A DNA stretch of 64,000 nucleotides from Bianquea renquensis (GCF_014384895.1 NZ_JACRSQ010000008.1:76231-140230); one strand, 5' to 3'. Positions 17,704-27,527 are shown, counted from the stretch's first letter. The notes: generated from the letters alone by a model not told the origin. A program made the numbers and translations.

Positions 17704-20700
17704 ATGAAAAGAGGAAAGGCAAAGCGCCTGTTGAGTTTGGCCATGGCGCTGTTGATGGTGCTGAGCGTTGTACCGGGGAACAGCCTAACCCTGACCGTTT
17801 ATGCAGAGGTGCCACTGACAGCAGGGACGCCATATTACTTACAAAAAATGGACACCAAGTGCAGTGCCACCTGCTATTTTTCTTATGATACGACCACTGA
17901 CAGCACCAGCTGTAAATGTGCGCCCGGGACGCAGGTCACTGTAAAAATTACTGTGACGCCCAACAGCGGCTATGAATTCAACCGGATTGAAATCAGAGAG
18001 GGCTTCTCTGCCACGTCGGGGAATGATTTGAGCGAAGCGGCTCAACTGAAACCGGTTGACGGGGAAGATATGACCTGGACATTTACAATGCCTGAGCAAC
18101 CGAGTAATAATTATGCGGTTCTACATGTCATCTGCACGGAGATTCCGCCCGCTCCCGTGGTGACCTTGACCTCTACGGCGACCGAGATAGAATATGATAC
18201 CAACAATGTGAGATTTAACGCCACTGTAACCGACAAGGGCACGGAATTAAAGAGTGGAAGCGTGCAGTTTTATCTGAATGGTGAAAAGGCGGGGGACCCG
18301 GTCTCCTATGCGGCGAGTTCCTATTATGAGGGCTACACCGGATTTTACAAGGTCCTTTCGACCACGGATGTGGAAGGAACCCTGCGGATGGGGGAGAATA
18401 CGGTTTACGCGGAGTATAACCATACAGATGGCACGACGGTTGCAGTCTCCGATCCGGTAACGGTCAAGCTTGTAAAGCAGGATATTACCGGCATATTGAG
18501 CAAAGGAACAACAATAGATACGGTGTATTATACCGGAGAGTATCGGTGGATTGCAATGATTGGATGGCTGGCGTCTGATTATTGGAAGGAGAGAATCAAC
18601 GCCGACAGCTTTGTTATAACGGCTACAAAGGACGGACAGCCTACTGATCCGCAGTGGACGGAAATGGAGGGAACCACTTTCAATTTTGTGGCAAAGGACG
18701 TGGGAGTGTATGAGTATACCGCCTCAATTAAGGATACCGACCGTCATTACTGCGGATCGATTACAACGCAGGGTGAGATTGTGGGAAGTCAGGCGTATAC
18801 TATAACGTACGAGGTTGACGGAGGATGGATCAACAGCGGGGAAGTGACCGGTTACAGTGCTGGCATAGGTGCAGACCTGCCGTCGGATGTAACAAAGGAT
18901 GGGTTCACATTCGGTGGCTGGTATGAGGATAAAAACTTTAGCGGTACGCCCGTGACGGAAATCGGCGCTGCGGAGACCGGTGATAAAATCTACTATGCCA
19001 AGTGGCTGTCCGTTGAGAGGAAGGTGGTCTCTGTTAGCACAGGAGAGGAGGCCCCTGTTATATATAGCTTTTCTGCGGACGGCGAACACACCACCGCCGC
19101 CGCGGCTTTGATAGCGGCCTGGGATTATGCGTCGGAAAACAGTACGGAGAGCACCCCGGCTACGGTGACCCTGCTGATGGACGTAGATTTGGGCAGCACT
19201 ACCCCCATCACGATGCACAGTGGCAACATCAACTTTGAGGGCGGAACGCATATCCTCTCCGGCACCTTTAAGGGTTCCAGCGCCCCTATTTGCGTCCTTG
19301 GCGGAACGCTGAAAATCAATAGCGGCACGGTGCAAAACAAGGCAACCACCGGAGGCTGCGGCGTAGGCGCAGTGCGAAATACGCTGGACAGCACGGTGGA
19401 GATTGCCGGCGGCACCATCAGCGGGTACCATGGCGTATATGCGGGTGAGGGTGCAGTTTTGCGTATGACCGACGGCGAAGTCAATGGCACCACATACAAC
19501 GGTGTGGAGGTGGCCGGGGGAACCGCCGACATCTCCGGTGGCACCATCTCCGGCACATACCATGGCGTCGAGGTTGGGTTCACCAATGTGGGGGGAACCG
19601 TCAACATCAGCGGCAATGTGACGATTACATCCGCCCTAGTTGGAGCTGGCGTTTTCGTAGGACAATACGGAAAGGCGACGATTTCCGGTGGGACCATCAC
19701 TTCCACCAACAGCAACGGCATGGGGTTGGAAGCGGTGAATGGCAGCAATGTCACCCTTACCGGCGGAACTTTTACCGGAGGCCAGTATGGCTACAGCGTG
19801 TGCCGTGATTCAGCACCGGCAACCGTGGCGGAATTGCTGGCAGACGGATATTGGTACTACGACAGTACCGGCACGGCAGTGCCTGAATCCCATGTGCAGA
19901 GTGGTACCTTAGCGGCGACAGCTGGCTACGGCACTGTCACGGTGAAGATGCTTCCCATACCGGTGGCGGCCGTCACTATCGGCGAGGGCGGGAGCGCGGT
20001 AACTACCACCTATGGCTATGCCGAGGGCGGCACTTACCCCACCCCTGCCGATGCACTGGCGGCGGCATGGACGCAGGCCAATCAGGCAGACTCCCCCGCT
20101 ACTGTAACCCTGCTGCGGCATGTGACGGTTACCCAATCTTTAAATGTACTCGGCGACGTCACTCTAGAGGGCGGCGAATATACCCTTACGTATTCTGGTA
20201 TTTTTTACCCAATTGAGGTGGAAAGCAAGGGCAAATTTACATTAGCCAGCGGGACAATCAAGGCTTCCGGCGGCCCCAATACCCATGCAATCTATGGGAC
20301 AAGTGGTACGATTTCCATCACCGGCGGCACCGTGGAAACAACCGAGAAGAATGGGCTTGGCGTATATTCCAACAGCTGTGAAGTGACAATTTCCGGCGGC
20401 AGTGTTATCGGCGGTGTCAGCGGCATACTCGCAAATGGCGGGACAGTCACCATCAATGGCTCCGCCAGTGTTTCCGGAGCAACATCCGAGACAACATATG
20501 GTGTGCAGGCTATTTCAGGAGCTACAGTCACCATTTACGGCGGGACAGTCACAGGCAGTTCACGGGGCGTCGATGCGATGAACTCCACTGTCCACGTCCA
20601 CGGCGGCGAGATGAAAGGCACAGGGGCTGTTGGTACTGGTATGAAAACTCAGGACAGTACTGTCACCGTCACCAATGGCACATTCATCGGAGGCATATGT

Positions 20701-23700
20701 GGTTTGAACGCCGATGGCGGCACCTGTAAGCTCAGCGGCGGTGTGTATCAGGGCGGTATTTATGGTGTGCTAAACAGCACATCCGGCGCGGTCAAGGACC
20801 TGCTGGACACCACTCAGGATGGCAAGCACTTTGCCTATTATAAGGGTAACACGGTGAGCGCGGCGAATCTCATCACCACCGGGCTGGACGGCACCGGACT
20901 GTCCGGCACCGTCGCCGTGGGCGAATGTACTCACAGCTACCGTTATGCGGACAATCAGAACGGCACCCACACCGGAACCTGCGTGGTCTGCAGCACAGTG
21001 GGACAGGCGGAAGCTCACACCTGGAGAGAATGGATGGAAGACAGCGAAAACGGCGGTTATTACCACGAGTGTACCGGTTGCGGTGCAGCGGAATACGCTG
21101 TGGTTTCCGTAACCCCCACTGGCGGCGAGACCGATTATTATACCAATATCACTGCGGCCTGGACGGAAGCCCAGGCGGCGGAATCCGCCACCGTCACCTT
21201 GCTGGCGAGTGTGGATTTGGGCGGCGGAACCCTCACTGTGGCAAGCGGCGACAATATCACTCTGACCAGCGAAAAGAACACTGACGGTAACGGCTACACC
21301 CTTTCCGGCAGTGACGGTAGAGGGGTCATTTATGTGGATGGTGGCAGCTTTACCCTGAAAAGCGGCACCATCAGCGGCGACAGCTGTGGCGTAAACACGA
21401 GCGGCAACCGTGACAATGACATCACGGTTACCGGGGGCACTATCACCGTAAATGCCTCGAGCTCCACCATCGTTTGCGCTCTGAGAGTAGAAGGCGGAAG
21501 CGTTACCATCAGGGGCGGCGATTTCGGCACCAGCAGCCCAAACACCAACAGCTACGGTGTGCTGGTGAACGGCGAAGCCGCGGTCACTATCAGCGGCGGC
21601 ACTTTCTCCGGCGGTCATAACGCCATATTCACAGACGTTGGAACCGTCGGCGAACTGTTGGCGAAGGGCTATGCCTACAGGAATAAGACCAATGCCGAAT
21701 GGGAGTACGATACCAGCACCCCAGGCCTGCCCAGCGGCACTTATACCGTGGTGAACATCCCGGTGGAAATCACCCAGCAGCCCAAGGACACGGACATCAC
21801 CTATGGTGAGGACGCCACCGTATCCATCGAAGCGGAGGCTTTTGACACAGACAAGACGATCTCCTATCAATGGTACCTGGACACAGGCTTATCAGTTAAA
21901 CCGGTTGCGACGGGTGCGAGCTTGAAACTTAGCGGTCTGGACGCAGGCGAATATGGAGACTACTACTGTGAAGTCACCTGCGATGGCTATACCCTGGAGA
22001 GTCGATTTGTCACCGTGTCGGTCAAAAAGGCCATCATCGACAAACTGGATCTGGTTGTCACCGCGCCCGAGGCTGGGTCGGCACCTCAAGACAGCATAGC
22101 GCCAGGGGAAGGCTATACCGGAACAGTCCAATGGGAGCCGGAAGTGAACAAATACGGCTATAATACGGCCTACACTGCCACCTTGGTCTTGACGCCGGAC
22201 AGCAACCACCAGTTTGCCGATGCAATCACTGGTGTTGACGGCTGGACGGTGACAAATACCAACGGCGTTCTCACGCTGGAAAAGACTTTTCCGGCAACCC
22301 GTCTGGAAAAGCTGACAGCTGTAACAAACGCGCCTACAGGCAAGAAGCTGGACGTTTACCATGGGGAGGCTGCCGAGGCTGCCGCGGAGCTGCCCTCCAC
22401 CGTCACCTACACCACGGAGAGCGGGGGCAACGTGACCGTGGGAATCAGCTGGACTTGTGAGGATTACGACCCTACGGGAGAGGCAGTGAACACCTTTACA
22501 TGGAAGGTAAAGGATGGCGAATTGGCGGATTATGATTCGACTGATGTAGCTGTATCCGGCACCATTACTGTTACCAATGCCGCTGCTCTGGATGTGATCA
22601 ACACAGGTGTGGACAGGAGAATCACCTATGCCGGAATCACCTATGATGTAAGCGAAATGTTTGCTATCGACGAGAACGCGGGCGAATCCAGCTACACCAT
22701 CACGGGCGGCACCGGAGCGGGCACCCTGGAAGGCTCTGTTCTGACGGTCACCAGGGCCGGAACGATTACAATTAAGCTGACCACTGCCGCCTCTGGCGCC
22801 TACGCCAAGGGAGAGGCCCGCGCTACCCTGACCGTAAACAAGGGAAGTGGCTCCGGAACCGTGACCATCGAAGACTGGACTTACGGCGGCAGCGCGGGCG
22901 AGCCCGTCCCTGCCAGCGCTACCAACGGCACGGACAGCATGGAATATTGGTATGAATCCATTGATGGGAACTACGGCAGCGAAAACGCGCCCACTGAAAC
23001 GGGCTGCTACCGGGTGACCGCCACTTTCGGAGAAACGGATCTGTACAAAGAGACTACCGCCGTCGCGGAGTTTACCATCGAACCCAAGCCGCTAACCAGT
23101 GCGATGATTTCTATTTCCATGGACGACGCGGTGTTCAATGGCGGCGTGAAAACGCCGGACATTGCCGTGAGGGATGGGGATAAGACACTGGTACCGGGAA
23201 TGGATTACACGGTCAGCGGTGATACCAGTGCCACCGGCGCGGGCACCTACACCATCGCGGTGCAAGGCACGGGCAACTATACCGGCACAGCCGAAAAGAC
23301 CTGGACGGTCACCAAGGCGGATATGAGCGTTTCCGCGGAGGATGTGAAGGCAACCTACGATGGAACGGCTTACAGAATCGCTGTGAAAGCGCCGGAGGGC
23401 GCGGTCATCACCTACAGCACTGATGGCGAGAACTACGTCACCGAAACGCCGGTTTACATCGGCGCAGGAGTCTACATCGTGCATTATCAGGTCACCAAAG
23501 CCAACTATAACACCGTGACCGGCTCTGCGGCCGTAATCATTACAGCGCGCCCGATCACCATAACTGCGGAGGATCAGAGTAAGACCTATGGTGACAACGA
23601 CCCGGCTTACACATGGAAGATTGTAAGCGGCGACTTAGTTTCCGGCGATCGCTTGACCGGCATTGCTGTAACCCGTACGGACAGTGGCGAGGACGCCGGC

Positions 23701-24162
23701 AGCTATGTCATCACAGCAACCCAGGAGACAGGGGCTAACCCGAACTATGAGATCGAGTTTGTGGATGGCGAGCTGACCATTGAACGGAGGGAAATTTCGG
23801 ACGCCATGGTGGAGCTGGGCAGCGAGCTGATTGCAGACGGCAAAACCCAGACACAGGAGATTCAGAGCGTCACCGTGACAAACCGCAAAGGTGAGACGAT
23901 GGAAGTGACCTATGATGTGACGGGCAGCACTGGCAGGGAACCGGGGGCTTATCGCATGACCATTACCGGAACTGGAAATTTCATCGGAACGATTACCTAC
24001 AGCTTTGTCATCGCACCGGCTGCGCCAGACAACACAGCGGCCGGCACTTCACCGCGGACCGGCGATGACAGCAGGCTTTGGCTGTGGTTTGCGCTGATGC
24101 TTGTATCCTGCACAAGCATGGTTCGAATCACGAGATGCAGTAAACGGAAAAAACGAGGGTAA
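17704..24162 (+). CDS. Giant cell-wall-anchored surface protein with SPRTG sorting motif
   Basis: 2152 residues. In order: a signal peptide (about residues 1-36), a Cys-containing module, and an Ig-like domain (about 150-260). An InlB B-type repeat follows (about 365-435, FTFGGWYEDKNFSG). Then come three beta-helix-like blocks rich in GGTISG motifs (about 440-750, 755-1075, 1135-1350), each opened by an AAW...ATVTLL segment. A Cys/His insert (TGTCVVCS, HECTGCG) lies near 1075-1130. An Ig-like domain and several MBG-type repeats run to about 2109. The C-terminus is a sortase signal: SPRTG at 2116-2120, a hydrophobic stretch, then RCSKRKKRG. Likely an adhesin or carbohydrate-contacting protein. 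No sortase gene is in the window. Confidence 0.92.
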   Translation: MKRGKAKRLLSLAMALLMVLSVVPGNSLTLTVYAEVPLTAGTPYYLQKMDTKCSATCYFSYDTTTDSTSCKCAPGTQVTVKITVTPNSGYEFNRIEIREGFSATSGNDLSEAAQLKPVDGEDMTWTFTMPEQPSNNYAVLHVICTEIPPAPVVTLTSTATEIEYDTNNVRFNATVTDKGTELKSGSVQFYLNGEKAGDPVSYAASSYYEGYTGFYKVLSTTDVEGTLRMGENTVYAEYNHTDGTTVAVSDPVTVKLVKQDITGILSKGTTIDTVYYTGEYRWIAMIGWLASDYWKERINADSFVITATKDGQPTDPQWTEMEGTTFNFVAKDVGVYEYTASIKDTDRHYCGSITTQGEIVGSQAYTITYEVDGGWINSGEVTGYSAGIGADLPSDVTKDGFTFGGWYEDKNFSGTPVTEIGAAETGDKIYYAKWLSVERKVVSVSTGEEAPVIYSFSADGEHTTAAAALIAAWDYASENSTESTPATVTLLMDVDLGSTTPITMHSGNINFEGGTHILSGTFKGSSAPICVLGGTLKINSGTVQNKATTGGCGVGAVRNTLDSTVEIAGGTISGYHGVYAGEGAVLRMTDGEVNGTTYNGVEVAGGTADISGGTISGTYHGVEVGFTNVGGTVNISGNVTITSALVGAGVFVGQYGKATISGGTITSTNSNGMGLEAVNGSNVTLTGGTFTGGQYGYSVCRDSAPATVAELLADGYWYYDSTGTAVPESHVQSGTLAATAGYGTVTVKMLPIPVAAVTIGEGGSAVTTTYGYAEGGTYPTPADALAAAWTQANQADSPATVTLLRHVTVTQSLNVLGDVTLEGGEYTLTYSGIFYPIEVESKGKFTLASGTIKASGGPNTHAIYGTSGTISITGGTVETTEKNGLGVYSNSCEVTISGGSVIGGVSGILANGGTVTINGSASVSGATSETTYGVQAISGATVTIYGGTVTGSSRGVDAMNSTVHVHGGEMKGTGAVGTGMKTQDSTVTVTNGTFIGGICGLNADGGTCKLSGGVYQGGIYGVLNSTSGAVKDLLDTTQDGKHFAYYKGNTVSAANLITTGLDGTGLSGTVAVGECTHSYRYADNQNGTHTGTCVVCSTVGQAEAHTWREWMEDSENGGYYHECTGCGAAEYAVVSVTPTGGETDYYTNITAAWTEAQAAESATVTLLASVDLGGGTLTVASGDNITLTSEKNTDGNGYTLSGSDGRGVIYVDGGSFTLKSGTISGDSCGVNTSGNRDNDITVTGGTITVNASSSTIVCALRVEGGSVTIRGGDFGTSSPNTNSYGVLVNGEAAVTISGGTFSGGHNAIFTDVGTVGELLAKGYAYRNKTNAEWEYDTSTPGLPSGTYTVVNIPVEITQQPKDTDITYGEDATVSIEAEAFDTDKTISYQWYLDTGLSVKPVATGASLKLSGLDAGEYGDYYCEVTCDGYTLESRFVTVSVKKAIIDKLDLVVTAPEAGSAPQDSIAPGEGYTGTVQWEPEVNKYGYNTAYTATLVLTPDSNHQFADAITGVDGWTVTNTNGVLTLEKTFPATRLEKLTAVTNAPTGKKLDVYHGEAAEAAAELPSTVTYTTESGGNVTVGISWTCEDYDPTGEAVNTFTWKVKDGELADYDSTDVAVSGTITVTNAAALDVINTGVDRRITYAGITYDVSEMFAIDENAGESSYTITGGTGAGTLEGSVLTVTRAGTITIKLTTAASGAYAKGEARATLTVNKGSGSGTVTIEDWTYGGSAGEPVPASATNGTDSMEYWYESIDGNYGSENAPTETGCYRVTATFGETDLYKETTAVAEFTIEPKPLTSAMISISMDDAVFNGGVKTPDIAVRDGDKTLVPGMDYTVSGDTSATGAGTYTIAVQGTGNYTGTAEKTWTVTKADMSVSAEDVKATYDGTAYRIAVKAPEGAVITYSTDGENYVTETPVYIGAGVYIVHYQVTKANYNTVTGSAAVIITARPITITAEDQSKTYGDNDPAYTWKIVSGDLVSGDRLTGIAVTRTDSGEDAGSYVITATQETGANPNYEIEFVDGELTIERREISDAMVELGSELIADGKTQTQEIQSVTVTNRKGETMEVTYDVTGSTGREPGAYRMTITGTGNFIGTITYSFVIAPAAPDNTAAGTSPRTGDDSRLWLWFALMLVSCTSMVRITRCSKRKKRG

Positions 24163-24195
24163 CTCCCGCTGCGGATATGCAGCCGGAGAGATTGA

Positions 24196-24239
24196 GGGGG
24201 CTGTCGCTGAACTGCGTTTTCAGGACAGCCCCCTTTTTT
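24196..24239 (+). terminator. Strong terminator after the surface-protein gene
   Basis: A perfect 10-bp stem GGGGGCTGTC / GACAGCCCCC continues inward with CTGAA/TTCAG and is followed by six T. The tandem repeat array starts directly after the T tract. Confidence 0.9.
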
Positions 24240-24240
24240 G

Positions 24241-25155
24241 CACGCCGGCGAGGCGGGCAACGGCAGGGAGCGGCGTGCAAAAGGAGGCAAAATCCCCGCG
24301 GGCAGAGTGGAGCCGGCCAAACCGGCGGAGAAAGGGGAAGAAAAATGCACGCCGGCGAGGCGGGCAAAGGCAGGAGCCAGCGTGCAAAGGGAGGCAAAAT
24401 CCCCGCCGGCAGAGTGGAGCCGGCCAAACCGGCGGAGAAAGGGGAAGAAAAATGCACGCCGGCGAGGCGGGCAACGGCAGGAGCCAGCGTGCAAAAGGAG
24501 GCAAAATCCCCGCGGGCAGAGTCGAAACGGCCAAACCGGCGGAGAAAGGAGAAGAAAAATGCACGCCGGCGAGGTGAGCAACGGCAGAGGCCAGCGTGCA
24601 AAGGGAGGCAAATTTCCCGCCGGCAGAGTGGAGCCGGCCAAGCCGGCGGAGAAAGGGGAAGAAAAATGCACGCTGGCAAGGCGAGCAAAGGCAGGAGGCC
24701 AGCGTGCAAAGGGAGGCAAATTTCCCGCCGGCAGAGTGGAGCCGGCCAAGCCGGCGGAGAAAGGGGAAGAAAAATGCACGCTGGCAAGGCGAGCAAAGGC
24801 AGAGGCCAGCGTGCAAAAGGAGGCAAAATCCCCGCGGGTAGAGTGGAAACGGCCAAACCGGCGGAGAAAGGGGAAGAAAATGCACGCCGGCGAGGCGAGC
24901 AAAGGCAGGAGCCAGCGTGCAAAGGGAGGCAAATTTCCCGCCGGCAGAGTGGAGCCGGCCAAACCGGCGGAGAAAGGGGAAGAAAAATGCACGCTGGCGA
25001 GGCGAGCAAAGGCAGGTGTCAGCGTGCAAAGGGAGGTAAAATCCCCGCCAACAGAGTCGAGCCGGCGAAGAAAGGGAAAAAAATGCACGCCGGCGAGGCG
25101 GGCAACGGCAGGGAGCCAGCGTGCAAAGGTAGGCAAATTTCCCGCCGGTAGGCAG
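24241..25155. repeat. Tandem array of nine 107-bp GC-rich repeats
   Basis: Units begin with CACGCYGGC at 24241, 24348, 24455, 24562, 24669, 24777, 24883, 24990 and 25086. Spacings are 107, 107, 107, 107, 108, 106, 107 and 96; the ninth copy is cut short. Units abut with no spacers. Each contains possible hairpins: GCACGCYGG paired with CCRGCGTGC, and GCCGG-CCAAA-CCGGC. Between units the first stem changes on both sides: GCACGCCG with CGGCGTGC in unit 1, and GCACGCTGG with CCAGCGTGC in units 5 and 6. Long ORFs run through all six frames. Because 107 is not a multiple of 3, these cannot encode a repeated protein, so I treat the array as non-coding. Confidence 0.92.
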
Positions 25156-25598
25156 TCTTCCAATATATGTAGGGGCAGGACGATTCTTTTCCCGACAGTC
25201 CCTTTCGTCTGTCGAGAGGTGGATATAATTCCTGAGAATCGAAGGTTCTATTATTTTGGCTCAGAATAAAGTTAATGCTTGACAGATATGATGGAAAGTT
25301 ATAAAATTTATATGTTGGTGTCAAAGATCTGAGGTCAACAGTAGGTGAAGAATCAACCAACAAAGTGGCAGACCGTAAAGGACAAGAGAAGCAGTGGAGA
25401 AGCGTATACGCCATCCGCGCCATTGGGAAGCAGGCTTGAAACGCCGGCGGATTCCCCAGGAGGGAGTATACTCTATGAGTAGCCATAGACCGCTTACACA
25501 GCGATGACGGCGGACTGATTCGTTCAGACACGGAGAAAGGCCTGCTATATGAATAGCGAAGCGAACCATGAAAATTCAAAAGGAGGTGTTATCGTCAG
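25156..25598 (+). promoter_or_regulatory. Promoter and long untranslated region before rny
   Basis: This 443-bp stretch holds no recognised gene. A SigA-type promoter is visible: TTGACA (25279-25284), 17-base spacer, TAAAAT (25302-25307). Transcription from it would give a leader of about 285 bases before rny. The leader contains the palindrome GAGTATACTC (25464-25473). It also contains a 45-codon GTG frame (25345-25482) with a weak GAGG site and no recognisable product. The region may be a leftover junction of the accessory insertion or a true regulatory leader; I cannot tell which. Confidence 0.5.
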
Positions 25599-27140
25599 AT
25601 GGAATACATCATCATAGCAATCGTAGCAGTTGCATTGATTGTCGCAGCATTTTTTGCCGGAATCCAGTACCGCAAGAAAGTTGGAGAGGCACAGATCGGC
25701 GCTGCGGAAACCAAAGCGAGAGAAATAATTGACGATGCTCTAAAATCTGCGGATGCAAAGAAGCGGGAAGTCCTTCTGGAAGCTAAGGAAGAAGCTCTGC
25801 GCATGAAAAACGATCTAGAGAAAGAGGTCAAGGAGCGGAGAGGCGAGGTCCAGCGACAGGAAAAGCGAGTCGTTCAGAAAGAGGAAACTTTGGAGCGAAA
25901 AGGAGAGACGCTGGAGAGAAAGGAACAGCAGATCAACAAGCGAGCGGAAGAGCTGGACAGAAAGAACAGGGAAATATCGGAGATCCACGATCAGAAGCTG
26001 GCAGAGCTGGAGAAGATATCCGGATTGACGACAGAGCAAGCGAAGGAACAGCTGCTCCATTCCGTTGAGGAAGACGTAAAACACGAGATGGCTGTCATGC
26101 TCAAGGAAGCCGAGACGAAAACCAAGGAAGAAGCGACGAAGAAAGCGCGGGAAATTTTGACGGGAGCGATCCAGCGGTGTGCCGCTGACCATGTGGCGGA
26201 ATCGACGGTATCGGTGGTGCCGCTGCCCAATGACGAGATGAAAGGCAGAATCATCGGGAGAGAGGGCCGCAACATTCGAGCGCTGGAAACGCTCACCGGC
26301 ATCGATCTGATCATTGACGACACGCCAGAAGCTGTTATCCTATCGGGATTTGATCCCATACGGAGAGAGATAGCCAGAATCACCCTTGAAAAGTTAATCG
26401 TAGACGGGCGGATTCATCCGGCCCGCATTGAAGAGATGGTCAATAAGGCTACCAAGGAAGTGGAAAATAAGATTCGGGAAGAAGGGGAGGCCGCCACGTT
26501 TGAGACCAATGTACACGGACTCCATCCTGAATTGATCCGTCTTCTAGGCAAGTTAAAATATCGGACAAGCTATGGACAGAATGTGCTGAAGCACTCCATC
26601 GAGGTATCCCATCTATCGGGGCTTATCGCAGGGGAGCTCGGCATCGACGTGCGTATGGCCAAGCGAGCGGGGCTGTTGCATGATGTCGGAAAGGCCGTGG
26701 ACCACGAGATGGAAGGCTCCCATGTGACCATCGGGGCCCAACTCCTGAAGAAATATCGGGAATCCAGGGTCGTCATCAACGCGCTGGAGGCACACCACGG
26801 CGATGTGGAGCCAGAGAGCTTGATCGCTGTCATCGTGCAGGCGGCGGATTCGATCTCCGCAGCCAGGCCCGGCGCGAGACGGGAGACGCTCGAGAACTAT
26901 ATTACCCGTCTTGAAAAATTGGAAGCCATTGCAAATGAGTTCAAGGGCGTCGAAAAGACGTTTGCGATTCAGGCTGGCCGGGAGCTCCGTCTCGTCGTCA
27001 TGCCGGAGCAAGTCAATGACGATGAAATGAGAATTTTGGCCAGGGATGTGGTAAAGCGCATTGAGAATGAGCTGGAGTATCCAGGACAGATCAAAGTCAA
27101 TATCATTCGGGAGACTCGAGCGGTTGAATATGCGAAGTAA
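25599..27140 (+). CDS. rny: Ribonuclease Y
   Basis: Membrane-anchored endoribonuclease that starts decay of many mRNAs in Firmicutes. 513 residues. An N-terminal transmembrane helix (YIIIAIVAVALIVAAFFAGI) is followed by a long charged coiled coil to about residue 190. A KH domain carries GRIIGREGRNIRALE, and the metal-dependent HD domain has HSIEVSHLSG and LLHDVGKAVDHE. AAGGAGGTG precedes ATG 25599. spoVS follows 12 bp downstream. In related genomes it usually follows recX directly. Confidence 0.97.
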   Translation: MEYIIIAIVAVALIVAAFFAGIQYRKKVGEAQIGAAETKAREIIDDALKSADAKKREVLLEAKEEALRMKNDLEKEVKERRGEVQRQEKRVVQKEETLERKGETLERKEQQINKRAEELDRKNREISEIHDQKLAELEKISGLTTEQAKEQLLHSVEEDVKHEMAVMLKEAETKTKEEATKKAREILTGAIQRCAADHVAESTVSVVPLPNDEMKGRIIGREGRNIRALETLTGIDLIIDDTPEAVILSGFDPIRREIARITLEKLIVDGRIHPARIEEMVNKATKEVENKIREEGEAATFETNVHGLHPELIRLLGKLKYRTSYGQNVLKHSIEVSHLSGLIAGELGIDVRMAKRAGLLHDVGKAVDHEMEGSHVTIGAQLLKKYRESRVVINALEAHHGDVEPESLIAVIVQAADSISAARPGARRETLENYITRLEKLEAIANEFKGVEKTFAIQAGRELRLVVMPEQVNDDEMRILARDVVKRIENELEYPGQIKVNIIRETRAVEYAK

Positions 27141-27152
27141 GGGGGGACTCCC

Positions 27153-27413
27153 GTGGAAGTATTGAAAGTGTCGTCACACTCCAACGCGAATTCGGTTGCG
27201 GGCGCTATCGCGAATATCATTCGCGGAGGCAGCGGCGCTGAGATTCAAGTCGTAGGGGCGGGTGCGCTGAACCAGGCGATGAAGGCGATTATCATCGCCA
27301 GGGGATATGTGGCGCCGTCCGGGTTTGACCTGATGTGTACGCCGGCGTTCACGGAAATCGAAATCAACGGCGAGGAGAGAACGGCGATCAAATTGATCGT
27401 GCAGTCGAAATAG
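27153..27413 (+). CDS. spoVS: Stage V sporulation protein S
   Basis: 86 residues, an Alba-like small protein needed for normal septation and coat assembly in Bacillus sporulation. Almost the full family signature is present: VLKVSSHSNANSVAGAIANI, then GAGALNQAMKAIIIARGYVA. GTG 27153 follows GGGGGGACT. It is probably co-transcribed with rny and ends at a strong terminator. Confidence 0.95.
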   Translation: MEVLKVSSHSNANSVAGAIANIIRGGSGAEIQVVGAGALNQAMKAIIIARGYVAPSGFDLMCTPAFTEIEINGEERTAIKLIVQSK

Positions 27414-27421
27414 GCGGCGAG

Positions 27422-27465
27422 AACCGGGGAAGGTAAGTGAATCCATTTGCCAGCCCCGGTTTTTT
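27422..27465 (+). terminator. Terminator after spoVS
   Basis: Stem AACCGGGG / CCCCGGTT with a 24-base loop that itself can pair (GGTAA with TTGCC), followed by six T. Confidence 0.8.
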
Positions 27466-27527
27466 CAAAGCGATCGAGGATTTGGCGGCTAAGCCAAATT
27501 GTAAAATCTAGAAAGAAGGAACCGAAT

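Noticed and set aside
24241..25155. CRISPR array
   Set aside because: Units are 107 bp and directly adjacent without unique spacers, and no cas gene is present.
23997..25163. Minus-strand 388-codon ORF across the repeat array, and similar ORFs in other frames
   Set aside because: The repeat unit is 107 bp, so each frame shifts at every copy, and all six frames are open. No ribosome binding site or recognisable domain supports any of them.
27480..27499. T-box or riboswitch before purB
   Set aside because: Only one 7-bp hairpin is present. There is no T-box sequence, no purine-aptamer core and no terminator/antiterminator pair.
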